Assembly (NCBI RefSeq): GCF_000972705.2
Contig: NZ_LATL02000258.1
Coordinates: forward strand, 1 to 23,579
Source of the DNA: Limnoraphis robusta CS-951
GTDB taxonomy: Bacteria; Cyanobacteriota; Cyanobacteriia; Cyanobacteriales; Microcoleaceae
Length of the DNA stretch: 23,579 nt
Direction of reading: 5' to 3'
Every line of letters begins with the position of its first letter. The first letter of the stretch is position 1. Below the pieces are notes generated by a model that searched no databases, was not told the DNA's origin, and worked only from the letters and a program-made list of their open reading frames with translations. A program made the translations under genes and the position numbers. Positions 23,502 to 23,579 of the stretch are shown piece by piece.

Positions 23502-23579
23502 TATAGGAGTCAGGAGACAGGAGTCAGGAGACAGGAGATATAAGTTAGGAGTCAGGAGACAGGAGTCAGGAGACAGGAG
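23502..23579. repeat. 14-bp tandem repeat, runs off the window
   Basis: AGGAGTCAGGAGAC is repeated at least four times from about 23502, interrupted once by ATATAAGTTAGG, and continues beyond the last base. It lies in the upstream region of the FkbM-TPR-glycosyltransferase gene. Similar purine-rich repeats are common between cyanobacterial genes. On the plus strand it is a series of ribosome-binding-site-like AGGAG words with no gene behind them. Confidence 0.85.

Noticed and set aside
23502..23579. Short direct repeats as a possible CRISPR
   Set aside because: The 14-bp units are contiguous with no unique spacers; this is a simple tandem repeat.
1..23579. DGR reverse transcriptase, avd or template repeat inside the window
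   Set aside because: I looked for YxDD-type reverse transcriptase motifs among the long frames and for an A-rich copy of 1714-1812 and found neither.

Overview
The window looks like a filamentous cyanobacterium of the Oscillatoria/Planktothrix/Microcoleus kind. Ten copies of the cyanobacterial octamer GCGATCGC (HIP1) start at 2700, 4562, 5209, 5248, 5548, 10216, 12512, 15184, 19097 and 22769. Several genes belong to families seen mainly in cyanobacteria (DUF3370, DUF1802, the conserved hypothetical at 10185-11168, FkbM-TPR-glycosyltransferase fusions). Intergenic DNA is full of short hairpin repeats and 'gtaggggcgggtt' elements typical of these genomes. The placement is an inference from gene content, not from a marker gene.

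Layout. 1-2.6 kb: the 3' end of a DUF3370 gene, then a formylglycine-generating-enzyme-fold gene (895-1848) whose 3' end has the codon pattern of a diversity-generating-retroelement (DGR) variable region. It is flanked on both sides by a repeat unit made of four consecutive hairpins. 2.6-11.2 kb: mostly housekeeping or metabolic genes: uvrA, an alpha/beta hydrolase, an orphan TnpB element inserted just after the hydrolase stop, an aldo/keto reductase divergent from a DUF1802 gene, and a conserved protein of unknown function.

11.7-18.9 kb is the most unusual part. Three RTX-type calcium-binding repeat proteins, a JmjC/Cupin_4 Fe(II)/2-oxoglutarate oxygenase and a 103-residue protein with a double-glycine secretion leader lie together. 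Four of the five carry the same oriented palindrome, CTGCCAAAnTGGCAAC, in their promoter region, and the fifth carries a recognisable half site. I read this as a regulon for exported proteins that has not, as far as I know, been described as a unit. The small leader protein's mRNA is also bracketed by strong stem-loops at both ends. A degraded partial copy of the third RTX gene sits just behind it.

19.1-20.8 kb: a second orphan TnpB element with readable right-end and omega-RNA-like hairpins, a fifth copy of the operator now separated from any non-transposon gene, and a MITE-like repeat matching one at 11.3 kb. 20.8-23.5 kb: a large FkbM methyltransferase-TPR-glycosyltransferase fusion, preceded by a 14-bp tandem repeat running off the window.

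How the parts may work together (inference): the RTX proteins and the leader protein would leave the cell by type I or C39-peptidase ABC export. The oxygenase is a candidate modifier of one of them, and the shared operator would switch them together. The FGE-fold protein would be a separate, retroelement-diversified binding protein whose reverse transcriptase and template lie outside the window. I saw no rRNA, tRNA or CRISPR array.
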